A DNA stretch of 64,000 bases from CAVQCJ01 sp963711005 (GTDB taxonomy: Bacteria > Actinomycetota > Actinomycetes > Prado026): the NCBI GenBank assembly GCA_963711005.1, contig CAVQCJ010000002.1:496001-560000 (forward strand). The letters run 5' to 3'. The position numbers and the translations under genes are program-made. Each line of letters begins with the position of its first letter. Positions within the stretch are counted from its first letter, which is position 1. The notes beneath the pieces were generated by a model that was not told the DNA's origin, ran no database searches, and was given only the letters and a program-made list of their open reading frames with translations. Positions 22,606 to 30,825 of this stretch are shown one piece after another.

Positions 22606-24108
22606 TCAGTACGCGCCGCTACCGCGGAGCACGGCGCGGGCGGTCTTCCACAGGATGAGCAGGTCCGTCGCGAGGGTCCAGTTGTCCACGTAGCGCAGGT
22701 CCAGGCGGACGGACTCCTCCCAGGACAGGTCCGCACGACCGCTGACCTGCCAGAGCCCGGTCACGCCGGGGCGCACCAGCAGCCGGCGCCGGGTGTCGTC
22801 GGCGTACTCGGCGACCTCCTCCGGCAGCGGCGGGCGCGGCCCGACCAGCGACATCGAGCCGGTCAGCACGTTGAACAGCTGGGGCAGCTCGTCCAGGGAG
22901 TACCGGCGCAGCCACGTGCCCACCCTGGTCACCCGCGGGTCGGCACGCATCTTGAACATCAGTCCGTCGCGGTCGGAGTGCTCGAGCAGCTGCTCGCGCA
23001 ACGCCTCGGCGTCGACGACCATCGAGCGGAACTTCCACATCGTGAACGGCCTGCCGTCCTTGCCGATCCGCTGCTGGCGGAAGAACGCGGGGCCGCGGCT
23101 GGTCAGCCGGACCGCCAGGGTGATCGCGAGCAGGAGCGGAGAGAACAGCACGATCATCGCCAGCGCGAACGTCCGGTCGAAGGTCGACTTCACGATCCGG
23201 CGGCCGCCGGTGAACTGAGGCTGCTCGACCTGCAGCAGCGGGAGGCCGGTGACCGGGCGGATGCTCAGCCGGGGACCGGCGACCTCGACCAGGGACGGGG
23301 CGACGAGCAGGTCGGCCCCGGTCGGCTCGAGGTCCCAGGCCAGCCGGCGAAGCTGCTCGGGACCGAAGTCGGGGCTGGCCAGCACCGCCACCGTGTCGGC
23401 GTCGGTGAGTCGGACGGCCTGCTCGACGGAGCCGAAGCCACCGACCACCGGGACACCGCGCTCCATCAGCGCGGGACGCTGGCCCGGCAGCGGCAGGCAC
23501 GCGGCCACCACCTGCAGGCCGTGGAAGCGCTCGTCGCCGAGCCGGCGCAGCATCTCCAGGACGGGCACCTCGTGCCCCACGACGACGACCCGGTGCAGGT
23601 ACTCGCCCTTGGCCCGGCGGCTGTGCAGCCACTGCCGCAGCACGTACCGGGCACCGACCGTGAGCATGGTGACCAGCGGCAGGCTGATCAGGACGTAGTG
23701 CCGACCCTCACTGCGGTTGGCCAGGTAGGCGGTGAAGGCGACCACGGCGGTGAGCGTCACCCCGGCGCGGGCCACCCGGCGGAACTCCTCCGAGCCGACA
23801 CCGAGGAACCGTGGCTCGTACGCACGGTTGAGCGAGACAGCCAGCACCCACACGAACGGGATGACCACCGTCAACGTGTTGTAGACGCGCGGGACGTAGC
23901 CGGTCGGCGCCGTCAGATAGGTCACGGACCCGGCCACCAACGCGGCGGCGGCGTCGACGCCGATGCACAGCCGTACGTAGTGGCGCTGCCAGCGCGACTC
24001 CGGACGTACGACGGCGACGTCCCCCGAGCGCGCCGTGGTGACCGATGCCCTCCGCAGCCCCTCGCTCGGGGCCAACCCCAGGCCCTCGCGATGGTCCAGC
24101 ACAGCCAT
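22606..24108 (-). CDS. Undecaprenyl-phosphate sugar phosphotransferase (WbaP/WcaJ-like)
   Basis: About 500 residues from the ATG at 24108 (GGGAGA upstream). Four to five N-terminal membrane helices (residues ~45-150) lead into a nucleotide-fold region (VVVVGHEVPVLEMLRRL), a further helix near residue 315 and the conserved C-terminal catalytic domain: FRQQRIGKDGRPFTMWKFRS, the RYSLDELPQLFNVL segment and SLVGPRPPLPEEV. These enzymes transfer a sugar-1-phosphate to undecaprenyl phosphate and so begin each repeat unit. It is upstream of cysQ on the same strand with an 83-bp gap. Sugar identity is not predictable. Confidence 0.93.
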   Translation of the reverse strand: MAVLDHREGLGLAPSEGLRRASVTTARSGDVAVVRPESRWQRHYVRLCIGVDAAAALVAGSVTYLTAPTGYVPRVYNTLTVVIPFVWVLAVSLNRAYEPRFLGVGSEEFRRVARAGVTLTAVVAFTAYLANRSEGRHYVLISLPLVTMLTVGARYVLRQWLHSRRAKGEYLHRVVVVGHEVPVLEMLRRLGDERFHGLQVVAACLPLPGQRPALMERGVPVVGGFGSVEQAVRLTDADTVAVLASPDFGPEQLRRLAWDLEPTGADLLVAPSLVEVAGPRLSIRPVTGLPLLQVEQPQFTGGRRIVKSTFDRTFALAMIVLFSPLLLAITLAVRLTSRGPAFFRQQRIGKDGRPFTMWKFRSMVVDAEALREQLLEHSDRDGLMFKMRADPRVTRVGTWLRRYSLDELPQLFNVLTGSMSLVGPRPPLPEEVAEYADDTRRRLLVRPGVTGLWQVSGRADLSWEESVRLDLRYVDNWTLATDLLILWKTARAVLRGSGAY

Positions 24109-24352
24109 GTGTAGATCTCCCGCCCCTGTGCGCACCACCCGTCCGGAGCCGACGAAGCCCGCCGCCCCGGCCGGGTGATCCGGCGAGTCTAGGGAGGCGG
24201 TTCGTGCCGGTTAAAGGCCAAGCGGCGCGAATCGTCCGAACGTAGGACCTGTTCGACCGTTCGTCTCACGCAAGCGTGTGCACCCGTCACTCAACGTGTC
24301 GAGGCGATGTCCCGGAGTTCGCTCCTTCAACCTCCTGAGGAGCCGCCCGGGC

Positions 24353-24967
24353 CTACTCGGGGTCGACGTGGAAGCGGTTCTGGGTGGGCTCCAGGCCGTC
24401 GAGGACCAGCCCCTCGACGGCGTCCGCGGCTCGGTCCACCAGGAACGGCACCTCCATGGCCTGCGCCGACGAGAACGGCTTGAGCACGAACGCCGCCGGA
24501 TCCTGGGTCCCGGGCGGCCGGCCGATCCCGAACCGGGTCCGCAGGTACCCGGGTCCGCCCAGCGACTTGGTGACCGACCGCAGCCCGTTGTGGCCGCCGT
24601 CGCCGCCGCCGCGCTTGAGCCGCAAGGTCCCGAACGGCAGGTCCAGCTCGTCGTGGACGACCACGATCCGCTCGTGCGGCACCTTGAAGAAGTCGCGCAT
24701 CGACGCGACCGGACCGCCGGACTCGTTCATGTACGACTTGGGCTTGACCAGCACCACCGGCTGCCGCTGCGGGGAGCCGGGCGCGCCGAACGCGCCCTCG
24801 ACCAGGTCCGCGCGGCCACGGTGCGCCTTGAACCGCGCTCCCAGCCGTCCGGCGAGCAGGTCGACGACCAGGAACCCCGCGTTGTGCCGGGTGGCGGCGT
24901 AGGACGGTCCGGGGTTTCCGAGGCCGACGATCAGCCAGCGACCGCCGTCGCCGCTGGACGTGGGCAC
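24353..24967 (-). CDS. pth: Peptidyl-tRNA hydrolase
   Basis: About 204 residues. Active-site elements are in place: GLGNPGPSYAATRHNAGF (catalytic His and Asn), VKPKSYMNESG, VVHDELDLPFG and KRGGGDGGHNGLRS. It releases tRNA from prematurely terminated peptidyl-tRNA in the cytoplasm. It follows rplY at a short distance, the usual rplY-pth order in Actinobacteria, and ends the prs-rplY-pth run. A small N-terminal extension (MPTSSGDGG) is unremarkable. Confidence 0.97.
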   Translation of the reverse strand: MPTSSGDGGRWLIVGLGNPGPSYAATRHNAGFLVVDLLAGRLGARFKAHRGRADLVEGAFGAPGSPQRQPVVLVKPKSYMNESGGPVASMRDFFKVPHERIVVVHDELDLPFGTLRLKRGGGDGGHNGLRSVTKSLGGPGYLRTRFGIGRPPGTQDPAAFVLKPFSSAQAMEVPFLVDRAADAVEGLVLDGLEPTQNRFHVDPE

Positions 24968-25002
24968 GGTGCTCTCCGGGTGTGACGGACGGGTGCCCTG
25001 GG

Positions 25003-25635
25003 TCAGCCCTCGTCGGCGGAGTCGGCCGGCTGGTCTCCGGCCGCGGCACCCTCGCCCGCCTCGCCGGCCTCGCCGGCCTCGGGCTCCGGCTCCTCCTCGA
25101 CGGTCGGGGCGGCGGCGATGAGCACGATCTGGTCCGCGTCCGCGACCAGCGTGGTGCCGGCGGGCAGGACCAGGTCCCCGGCGCGGACGACGGTGCCGAC
25201 CTCCAGGGTGTCGACCTCGAGCACGATCTCGCGCGGGATGTGGGTGGCCTCGGCCTCGACCGACACGGCGGCGGAGACGAGCTCGACGATCGCCCCGGCG
25301 ACCCGGCCGTGGACGGACACCGGCACGTCGATGGTGACCTTCTCGCCGCTGCGGACGATCACCAGGTCGATGTGCTCGACGGTCTGCCGGACCGGGTCGC
25401 GCTGGATCGACTTCGGCAGCGTGAGCAGATCCGTCCCGTCGGCGATGCCGACCCGGAGCAGGACGTTGGCGGTCTTGAGCGCGAGGGTGAGCTCGTGTCC
25501 GGGGAGCGCGACGTGCGCGGGAGCCGTGCCGTGGCCGTAGATGACACCGGGGACGTTGCCGGCCCGACGGGTCCGGCGGGCGGCACCCTTGCCGAACTCC
25601 TGGCGCTGCTCGGCCTTGATGCGGACCTCGGGCAT
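25003..25635 (-). CDS. rplY: 50S ribosomal protein L25 (CTC form)
   Basis: About 210 residues. The N-terminal L25 domain (REFGKGAARRTRRAGNVPGVIYGHG) that binds 5S rRNA is followed by the TL5/CTC domain (VPVSVHGRVAGAIVE; ITV-like beta region LEVDTLEVGTVVRAGD) and a low-complexity acidic Ala/Glu/Gly tail. This two-domain general-stress form is standard in Actinobacteria. It is located between prs and pth, the conserved gene order. Confidence 0.96.
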   Translation of the reverse strand: MPEVRIKAEQRQEFGKGAARRTRRAGNVPGVIYGHGTAPAHVALPGHELTLALKTANVLLRVGIADGTDLLTLPKSIQRDPVRQTVEHIDLVIVRSGEKVTIDVPVSVHGRVAGAIVELVSAAVSVEAEATHIPREIVLEVDTLEVGTVVRAGDLVLPAGTTLVADADQIVLIAAAPTVEEEPEPEAGEAGEAGEGAAAGDQPADSADEG

Positions 25636-25748
25636 CGCTGTGCTCCTCTGTTCTCGTCGATCACGGATCTCGGCGGCGTCTCACCGCCGGTCCCTCGCCG
25701 GGCAGCGGGCAGTCTACGGGCGCCCCGCGCGCTCCCCCAAACCGCGGG

Positions 25749-26729
25749 TCAGGCGTTGCCGTCGAAGAGGCTGGTGACCGAGCCGTCGTCGAACACCTCG
25801 CGGATGGCCCGCGCGATCAGCGGGGCGATCGAGAGCTCCGTGAGCTTGTCGAACCGCTTGTCCTCGCTCAGCGGCAGGGTGTTCGTGACCACGACCTCCG
25901 ACACCCGGCTGTTCTTGAGCCGGTCGACGGCCGGCCCCGAGAACACCGCGTGGGTCGCCGCGATGATCACGTCGGCGGCGCCGTAGTCGTACAGGGCGTC
26001 GGCGGCCTTCACGATCGTCCCGCCGGTGTCGATCATGTCGTCGACCACGACGCAGACCCGCCCACGGACGTCCCCGACCACGCGGTTGGCGACGGCCTCG
26101 TTCGGGACCAGCGGGTCGCGGCTCTTGTGGATGAACGCCAGCGGGCAGCCGCCGAGCACCTGGGTCCAGCGCTCGGCCACCCGCACCCGCCCGGCGTCCG
26201 GGGACACCACGGCCAGCCTGGCGACGTCGACCCGGCCGCGGACGTACTGGGCCAGCAGCGGCAGCGCGAAGAGGTGGTCCACCGGGCCGTCGAAGAAGCC
26301 CTGGATCTGCGAGGTGTGCAGGTCGATGACCATGAGCCGGTCGGCGCCGGCGGTCTTGAACAGGTCGGCGATCAGCCGCGCGGAGATCGGCTCCCGGCCG
26401 CGGTGCTTCTTGTCCTGGCGGGCGTACGGGTAGAACGGCATGACCACGGTGATGCGTTTGGCCGACGCCCGCTTGAGGGCGTCCACCATGATCAGCTGCT
26501 CCATCACCCACTTGTTGATGTCGGTGCCGTGGCTCTGCAGCACGAACGCGTCGCTGCCGCGCACCGACTCCTCGAACCGCACGAAGATCTCGCCGTTGGC
26601 GAAGTCGTACGACGAGGTGGGCGTGACATCGGAGTCGAGGTACTCGGCCACCTCGTCCGCGAGCTCCGGGTAGGCGCGACCGGAGAAGAGCATCAGCTTC
26701 TTCTCGCTGCTCGTCTTGATCGAGCTCAC
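25749..26729 (-). CDS. prs: Ribose-phosphate pyrophosphokinase
   Basis: About 326 residues. It transfers pyrophosphate from ATP to ribose-5-phosphate, giving PRPP for nucleotide, His and Trp synthesis. Visible motifs: the RQDKKHRGREPISARL flexible loop, VVSPDAGRVRVAERW, and the PRPP-binding VVDDMIDTGGTIVKAA. The ATG overlaps the glmU stop (ATGA), so the pair is coupled. Length and sequence match class I bacterial enzymes. Confidence 0.97.
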   Translation of the reverse strand: MSSIKTSSEKKLMLFSGRAYPELADEVAEYLDSDVTPTSSYDFANGEIFVRFEESVRGSDAFVLQSHGTDINKWVMEQLIMVDALKRASAKRITVVMPFYPYARQDKKHRGREPISARLIADLFKTAGADRLMVIDLHTSQIQGFFDGPVDHLFALPLLAQYVRGRVDVARLAVVSPDAGRVRVAERWTQVLGGCPLAFIHKSRDPLVPNEAVANRVVGDVRGRVCVVVDDMIDTGGTIVKAADALYDYGAADVIIAATHAVFSGPAVDRLKNSRVSEVVVTNTLPLSEDKRFDKLTELSIAPLIARAIREVFDDGSVTSLFDGNA

Positions 26730-28228
26730 TGGCCCTGCTCCTCGCTCTGCACGGACGGCTGTGACGGCTGGGACGGCTCTGCTCCCGATGATGCCGCAGC
26801 GGAGGCCGCCGCGGCGGCCCGGGCCGACTCCGACCCAGCGCGACGCCGGGCCACCCAGCCGGCGATCGTCCGCTGCCGGGCCCGGCCGACGGCCATCGCC
26901 CCGGGCGGGACGTCCTCGGTGATGACCGAGCCCGCGGCGGTGTAGGCCCCGTCGCCGATGTCGACCGGAGCGACCAGCATGGTGTCCGAGCCGATCCGGA
27001 CGTGGTCACCGACGGTCGTGCGGTGCTTCGCCTCGCCGTCGTAGTTCACGAAGATCGTCGCGGCGCCGATGTTGCTCCCCGCCCCGATCTCGGCGTCCCC
27101 CACGTACGTCAGGTGCGGCACCTTCGAGCCGGTCCCGATCACGGCGTTCTTGGTCTCGACGTAGGCGCCGATCTTGCCGTCGGCCCCGAGCACGGTCCCG
27201 GCCCGCAGGTAGGCGAACGGCCCCACGCTTGCGCGCGGGCCGATGTCCGCGCCGGTGGCGTGGCTGCGCACGACGGTGGCCTGCGGCCCGATCGTGCAGT
27301 CAAGCAAGGTGGTGTCCGGTCCCACGGTCGCGCCGGCAGCTACGCTCGTCGAGCCGAGCAGCTGGGTGCCCGGGAGCAGCGTGACGTCGGCGGCGAGCTC
27401 CACCCCGGCGTCCAGCCACGTGGTCTGCGGGTCCACGACGGTCACGCCGGCTCGCATCCAGCCCTCGACCAGCCGGTCGCGCAGCACCCGGCCCAGGCCG
27501 GCGAGCTGGATGCGGTCGTTGACCCCCTCGGTCTCCCGGGAGTCCTCGACGAGCACGGCGTGCACCGCATGCCCGTCGGAGCGCGCCATCGCGACGACGT
27601 CGGTGAGGTACGCCTCACCGGCCGCGTTGTCAGTGGTCAACCGGCCCAGCGCGTCGGCCAGGAAGGCCGCGTCGAACGCGTAGATACCGGTGTTCACCTC
27701 GGCGACAGCCGCCTGCTCGGCGGTCGCGTCCTTCTGCTCGACGATCGCCGCCACCGCGCCGTCCGCGTCGCGCAGGACCCGCCCGTAACCGGTGGGGTCG
27801 GCGAGCTCGGCGGTGAGCACGGTCACGGCGTCGCCGCCGGCGTCGTGCACCCCGACCAGCTCGCGCAGCGTCGCGGTGGTCAGCAGCGGGACATCTGCGT
27901 AGGTCACGACGACCGTGCCGGACAGCTCGGCCACCCCGCCCAGTGCGGCCAGCCCGCAGCTCGCGGCGCGACCGGTGCCCTTGACCTCGTCCTGGTCGGC
28001 GACGACGACGTCCGGGGCGATCGCGGCGAGATGGTCGACGACGGCGTCCCGCTCGTGCCGGACCACGACCACCAGGTGCAGGGGCTCCAGACCGCGCGCG
28101 GCGGCGATCGCGTGCCCGAGCAGGCTCCGGCCGGCGATCTCGTGCAGGACCTTGGGCCGGGCGGAGCGCATGCGGGTGCCCTCGCCCGCGGCGAGCACGA
28201 TGACGGCGGCCGGACGGCTGCGGCTCAC
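26726..28228 (-). CDS. glmU: Bifunctional GlcNAc-1-P uridyltransferase / GlcN-1-P acetyltransferase
   Basis: About 500 residues from the GTG at 28228 with GAGGAG upstream. The N-terminal uridyltransferase has AAGEGTRMRSARPKVLHEI and VTYADVPLL; the C-terminal left-handed beta-helix acetyltransferase has GPFAYLRAGTVLG, GAYVETKNAVIG, HLTYVGDAEIGAGSNIGA and FVNYDGEAKHRT. It makes UDP-GlcNAc for peptidoglycan and glycans. The Ala/Ser/Gln-rich C-terminal tail is common in Actinobacteria. tRNA-Gln lies immediately upstream on the same strand, as in many relatives. Confidence 0.97.
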   Translation of the reverse strand: MSRSRPAAVIVLAAGEGTRMRSARPKVLHEIAGRSLLGHAIAAARGLEPLHLVVVVRHERDAVVDHLAAIAPDVVVADQDEVKGTGRAASCGLAALGGVAELSGTVVVTYADVPLLTTATLRELVGVHDAGGDAVTVLTAELADPTGYGRVLRDADGAVAAIVEQKDATAEQAAVAEVNTGIYAFDAAFLADALGRLTTDNAAGEAYLTDVVAMARSDGHAVHAVLVEDSRETEGVNDRIQLAGLGRVLRDRLVEGWMRAGVTVVDPQTTWLDAGVELAADVTLLPGTQLLGSTSVAAGATVGPDTTLLDCTIGPQATVVRSHATGADIGPRASVGPFAYLRAGTVLGADGKIGAYVETKNAVIGTGSKVPHLTYVGDAEIGAGSNIGAATIFVNYDGEAKHRTTVGDHVRIGSDTMLVAPVDIGDGAYTAAGSVITEDVPPGAMAVGRARQRTIAGWVARRRAGSESARAAAAASAAASSGAEPSQPSQPSVQSEEQGQ

Positions 28229-28322
28229 GCGGCTCCTCGACGACAGCGGCGGGGACTGCGGGGCTGGGACCCGGTCGCTGGCCGCGGACCGGACCCTTCG
28301 AGGATACCGGGCCGGTCGGGGG

Positions 28323-28395
28323 CTCCGCCGCCTGGACTCGATCCAGGACCGCAAGCCTTCAAAGGGCTGCAGGCTACCAATTACCCCACGGCGGA
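28323..28395 (-). tRNA. tRNA-Gln (anticodon TTG)
   Basis: The 73-nt gene has a perfect acceptor stem TCCGCCG/CGGCGGA, a T arm CCTGG-ATCGAGT-CCAGG and an anticodon loop CTTTGAA, giving anticodon TTG for Gln. The discriminator is G. CCA is not encoded in full. Its place upstream of glmU is conserved in many Actinobacteria. Confidence 0.93.
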
Positions 28396-28453
28396 TCGGG
28401 CCGGAACCGGCCGCCACGTCAGTCTGGCACGGCAGGTCGTGGATGATGGCCGC

Positions 28454-29101
28454 GTGACCGACACCGACGACCGGGCCGCCCGTGCGACCCGAGGTCGTAT
28501 GAGCGGCAAGGAAAGGCGCGCCCAGCTCGTCGAGATCGGTCGGCGGCTGTTCGCGGAGAAGGGCCTCGAAGGCACCTCGGTCGAGGAGATCGCCGCGAAG
28601 GCCGGGGTTTCCAAGCCGGTCGTCTACGAGCACTTCGGCGGGAAGGAAGGGCTGTACGCCGTGGTCGTCGACCGCGAGATGCAGCGCCTGCTGGACGCCA
28701 TCACCGGCGCCCTCACCGGCGGTCACCCGCGCGAGCTGCTCGAGCAGGCGGCGTTCGCGCTGCTGGACTACATCGAGGACAACGCAGACGGCTTCCGCAT
28801 CCTGGTCCGCGACTCCGGCGTCGGTACGTCCACCGGCACGTTCACCAGCCTGATCAGCGACATCGCGACCCAGGTCGAGCACATCCTCGGGTCGGAGTTC
28901 AAAGCGCGCGGCTTCGACACCCGGTACGCCCCGCTGTACTCGCAGATGCTCGTCGGCATGGTGGCACTGACCGGGCAGTGGTGGCTGGACGCCCGGCGTC
29001 CGAAGAAGTCCGAGGTGGCCGCACACCTGGTCAACCTCGCGTGGAACGGGCTGTCCGGACTGGAGCCGAAGCCGACGCTCATCGGCCGGCACAACCGCTG
29101 A
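28454..29101 (+). CDS. TetR-family transcriptional regulator
   Basis: About 215 residues from a GTG start; an internal ATG (MSGKERR) 15 codons later is an alternative. The N-terminal helix-turn-helix is canonical: RRAQLVEIGRRLFAEKG, GTSVEEIAAKAGVSKPVVYEHFGGKEGLYAVVV. The C-terminal ligand domain is helical (LLDYIEDNADGFRILVRDSG; TGQWWLDARRPKKSEVAAHLVNLAWNGL). It is transcribed away from tRNA-Gln and followed at ~20 bp by a DUF4190 membrane protein gene. Target and ligand are unknown. Confidence 0.93.
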   Translation: MTDTDDRAARATRGRMSGKERRAQLVEIGRRLFAEKGLEGTSVEEIAAKAGVSKPVVYEHFGGKEGLYAVVVDREMQRLLDAITGALTGGHPRELLEQAAFALLDYIEDNADGFRILVRDSGVGTSTGTFTSLISDIATQVEHILGSEFKARGFDTRYAPLYSQMLVGMVALTGQWWLDARRPKKSEVAAHLVNLAWNGLSGLEPKPTLIGRHNR

Positions 29102-29123
29102 CCGGCCGGGCTACGGTCCCGGC

Positions 29124-29558
29124 ATGACGCACGGCCTCGCCGGGCCGACACCGGCACCGCAGCCGGGGTGGTCCCCGCCGCCCCCGCCGCGGCCGAACGG
29201 GCTGGCGGTCGCGGCCCTGGTCGTCGGCATCGTCGGTCTCGCGCTGTGCTGGGTCCCGTTCGTGGGGCTCGGGCTGCCGATGCTCGCACTCGGGCTGGGC
29301 GCCGCCGGGCTCGGCCGGGCCCGCGGCACCGGGCCCGGCCGCGGGCCCGGGCTCGCTGGGGTCGTCCTGGGCGGGCTGGGGCTGCTCGTCGCGGTGGCGG
29401 CGACCCTCGTGTTCGTGCTCATCTGGCCGAAGGTCTCGCCGTGCCTGGACTCGCGACTGTCCCCGGACGCCCGGACGCAGTGCCTGCGCGACCACCTCGG
29501 GCTCCCGCCGGCCGATCCCACTGCGCCGGCCGGCGGGCAGCAGCTCAGCCGATCGTGA
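29124..29558 (+). CDS. DUF4190-type small membrane protein
   Basis: About 144 residues. A Pro-rich cytoplasmic N-terminus (PQPGWSPPPPPRPNG) precedes two or three membrane segments (AVAALVVGIVGLALCWVPF; GLAGVVLGGLGLLVAVAATLVF) and a short C-terminal domain with two Cys residues (SPCLDSRL, TQCLRDHLG). This is the layout of actinobacterial DUF4190 proteins, whose function is unknown. It is close behind the TetR gene and could be co-transcribed. Its end abuts the convergent lytic transglycosylase gene. Confidence 0.8.
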   Translation: MTHGLAGPTPAPQPGWSPPPPPRPNGLAVAALVVGIVGLALCWVPFVGLGLPMLALGLGAAGLGRARGTGPGRGPGLAGVVLGGLGLLVAVAATLVFVLIWPKVSPCLDSRLSPDARTQCLRDHLGLPPADPTAPAGGQQLSRS

Positions 29559-29559
29559 G

Positions 29560-30078
29560 TCAGCCGATCGTGAGCACCTTGGACCGGTCGACGACTCGCT
29601 GGACGTAGGCCCGGGTCTCCCGGAACGGCGGTACGCCGTGGTAGCGGCGCACCTGGTCCGGCCCGGCGTTGTAGGCGGCCAGCATGTTGCGCACGCGGTC
29701 GCCCGGGATCCCGGCGACGTCCTTCATGAGGACGCAGTCGAAGTGCGCGGCGGACGCGATCGCGTCCCGCGGGTTCCACACGTCCTTCACGCCGTCCCCG
29801 TCCCCGTCGACGGCGTAGGCCTGCCATACGGCGGGCATGAACTGGGCCATCCCCTGGGCGCCCACGCGGCTGGAGGCCCGCGTGTCCCACCCGCTCTCCT
29901 GCTCCAGCTGGGCCGCCAGCACCCGCGGGTCCAGACCAGGGCACTGCGCGGCCGCGGCGAGCACCGGCGCGCGGTACTCGGGGGGCACGGTCGGCGGCCC
30001 GGCGGTGAGGTGGACCAGCGCGAGGGACCCCGCGGCCAGGAGGCCGGCGAGGGGCAGCACCGCCCAGCTCCTGCGCAT
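29560..30078 (-). CDS. Lytic transglycosylase (SLT domain), exported
   Basis: About 172 residues. An N-terminal signal or anchor segment (RRSWAVLPLAGLLAAGSLALV) leads into an SLT-type lysozyme fold: the catalytic Glu lies in AAQLEQESGWDTRASS, followed by GAQGMAQFMPAVWQAY, DGDGDGVKDVWNPRDAI (a Ca-binding-like Asp-rich loop) and AYNAGPDQVRRYHG. It should cleave peptidoglycan glycan strands outside the membrane. The gene stands alone on the minus strand between two plus-strand regulators. Confidence 0.92.
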   Translation of the reverse strand: MRRSWAVLPLAGLLAAGSLALVHLTAGPPTVPPEYRAPVLAAAAQCPGLDPRVLAAQLEQESGWDTRASSRVGAQGMAQFMPAVWQAYAVDGDGDGVKDVWNPRDAIASAAHFDCVLMKDVAGIPGDRVRNMLAAYNAGPDQVRRYHGVPPFRETRAYVQRVVDRSKVLTIG

Positions 30079-30172
30079 CGGTCCTCACCGTCGCTCCGGC
30101 TCCGGCTCCCACGGTAACCGCGGGCCGTCGACGGCTCCGAATCTGCGGCGTGGCGCGGTTCCGCGGCCGGTG

Positions 30173-30186
30173 TCTCGAAGTCGAGA
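30173..30186. promoter_or_regulatory. Candidate MarR operator (TCTCGA-AG-TCGAGA)
   Basis: A perfect 6-bp inverted repeat with a 2-base spacer lies 21-34 bp before the MarR start. The size and symmetry fit MarR-dimer operators, which often overlap their own promoter, so autoregulation is inferred. Confidence 0.5.
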
Positions 30187-30206
30187 GACCGACCTCAGGC
30201 GTGGCT

Positions 30207-30728
30207 ATGCTCGCCCGCATGGCCTCGACCACCGGACGGCGCGACGAGGTCGACCGGCTGGTCGCGGCATGGGCCCGGGAACGTCCCGACCTGGACGTCT
30301 CGCCGCTCGAGGTGCTCTCCAGGGTCAGCCGGCTCGCCCGGCACCTGGACCTGGCCCGGTCCGAGGCGTTCAGCGAGCACGCGCTGGACCCTTGGGAGTT
30401 CGACGTCCTGGCCGCGTTGCGGCGGGCCGGCTCGCCGTACGAGCTGTCGCCGGGACAGCTGCTGACGCTGACGCTGGTCAGCAGCGGGACCATGACCAAC
30501 CGGATCGACCGGCTCGCCGGGCGCGGGCTGGTCACCCGCCGGCCGGACCCCGACGACCGACGGGGCGTGCTGGTCACCCTGACCGACGAGGGGCGGGCAC
30601 GGGTCGACGCCGCGCTGGCCGACCTGCTCGCGCAGGAGCGCGAGATCCTGTCGGCACTGCCGCGCGCGGACCAGGACCGCCTGGCCGACCTGCTGCGCGA
30701 GGTCACCGTCCCGTTCGACGACGCCTGA
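30207..30728 (+). CDS. MarR-family transcriptional regulator
   Basis: About 173 residues from the ATG at 30207; ATG at 30219 is equally possible. The winged helix is clear: DPWEFDVLAALRRAG, LSPGQLLTLTLVSSGTMTNRIDRLAGRGLVTRRPDPDDRRGVLVTLTDEG, flanked by dimerisation helices. An inverted repeat just upstream is a likely autoregulatory operator. It ends 15 bp before the large palindromic element and converges on the kinase-like/LPG-synthase membrane protein. Ligand and other targets are unknown. Confidence 0.93.
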   Translation: MLARMASTTGRRDEVDRLVAAWARERPDLDVSPLEVLSRVSRLARHLDLARSEAFSEHALDPWEFDVLAALRRAGSPYELSPGQLLTLTLVSSGTMTNRIDRLAGRGLVTRRPDPDDRRGVLVTLTDEGRARVDAALADLLAQEREILSALPRADQDRLADLLREVTVPFDDA

Positions 30729-30742
30729 CCCCCCACGAACGC

Positions 30743-30794
30743 CGTCGTTGCATACGGATTGGGGGCCATAGCCCCCAATCCGTATGCAACGACG
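30743..30794. repeat. Perfect 24-bp hairpin element, copy A
   Basis: Arms 30743-30766 and 30771-30794 are perfectly complementary with a CATA loop. The core reads TGCATACGGATTGGGG. The same core recurs at 47689-47746. It lies between convergent genes and could act as a bidirectional terminator, or be a dispersed REP/MITE-like palindrome. Confidence 0.9.
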
Positions 30795-30825
30795 AGCGGC
30801 GGCCGGCGGCAACGACGAGCGACTG

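Noticed and set aside
26726..29092. A 788-residue fusion of TetR-shadow sequence with GlmU
   Set aside because: The upstream part is the antisense of the TetR gene and the tRNA; GlmU starts at the GTG at 28228.
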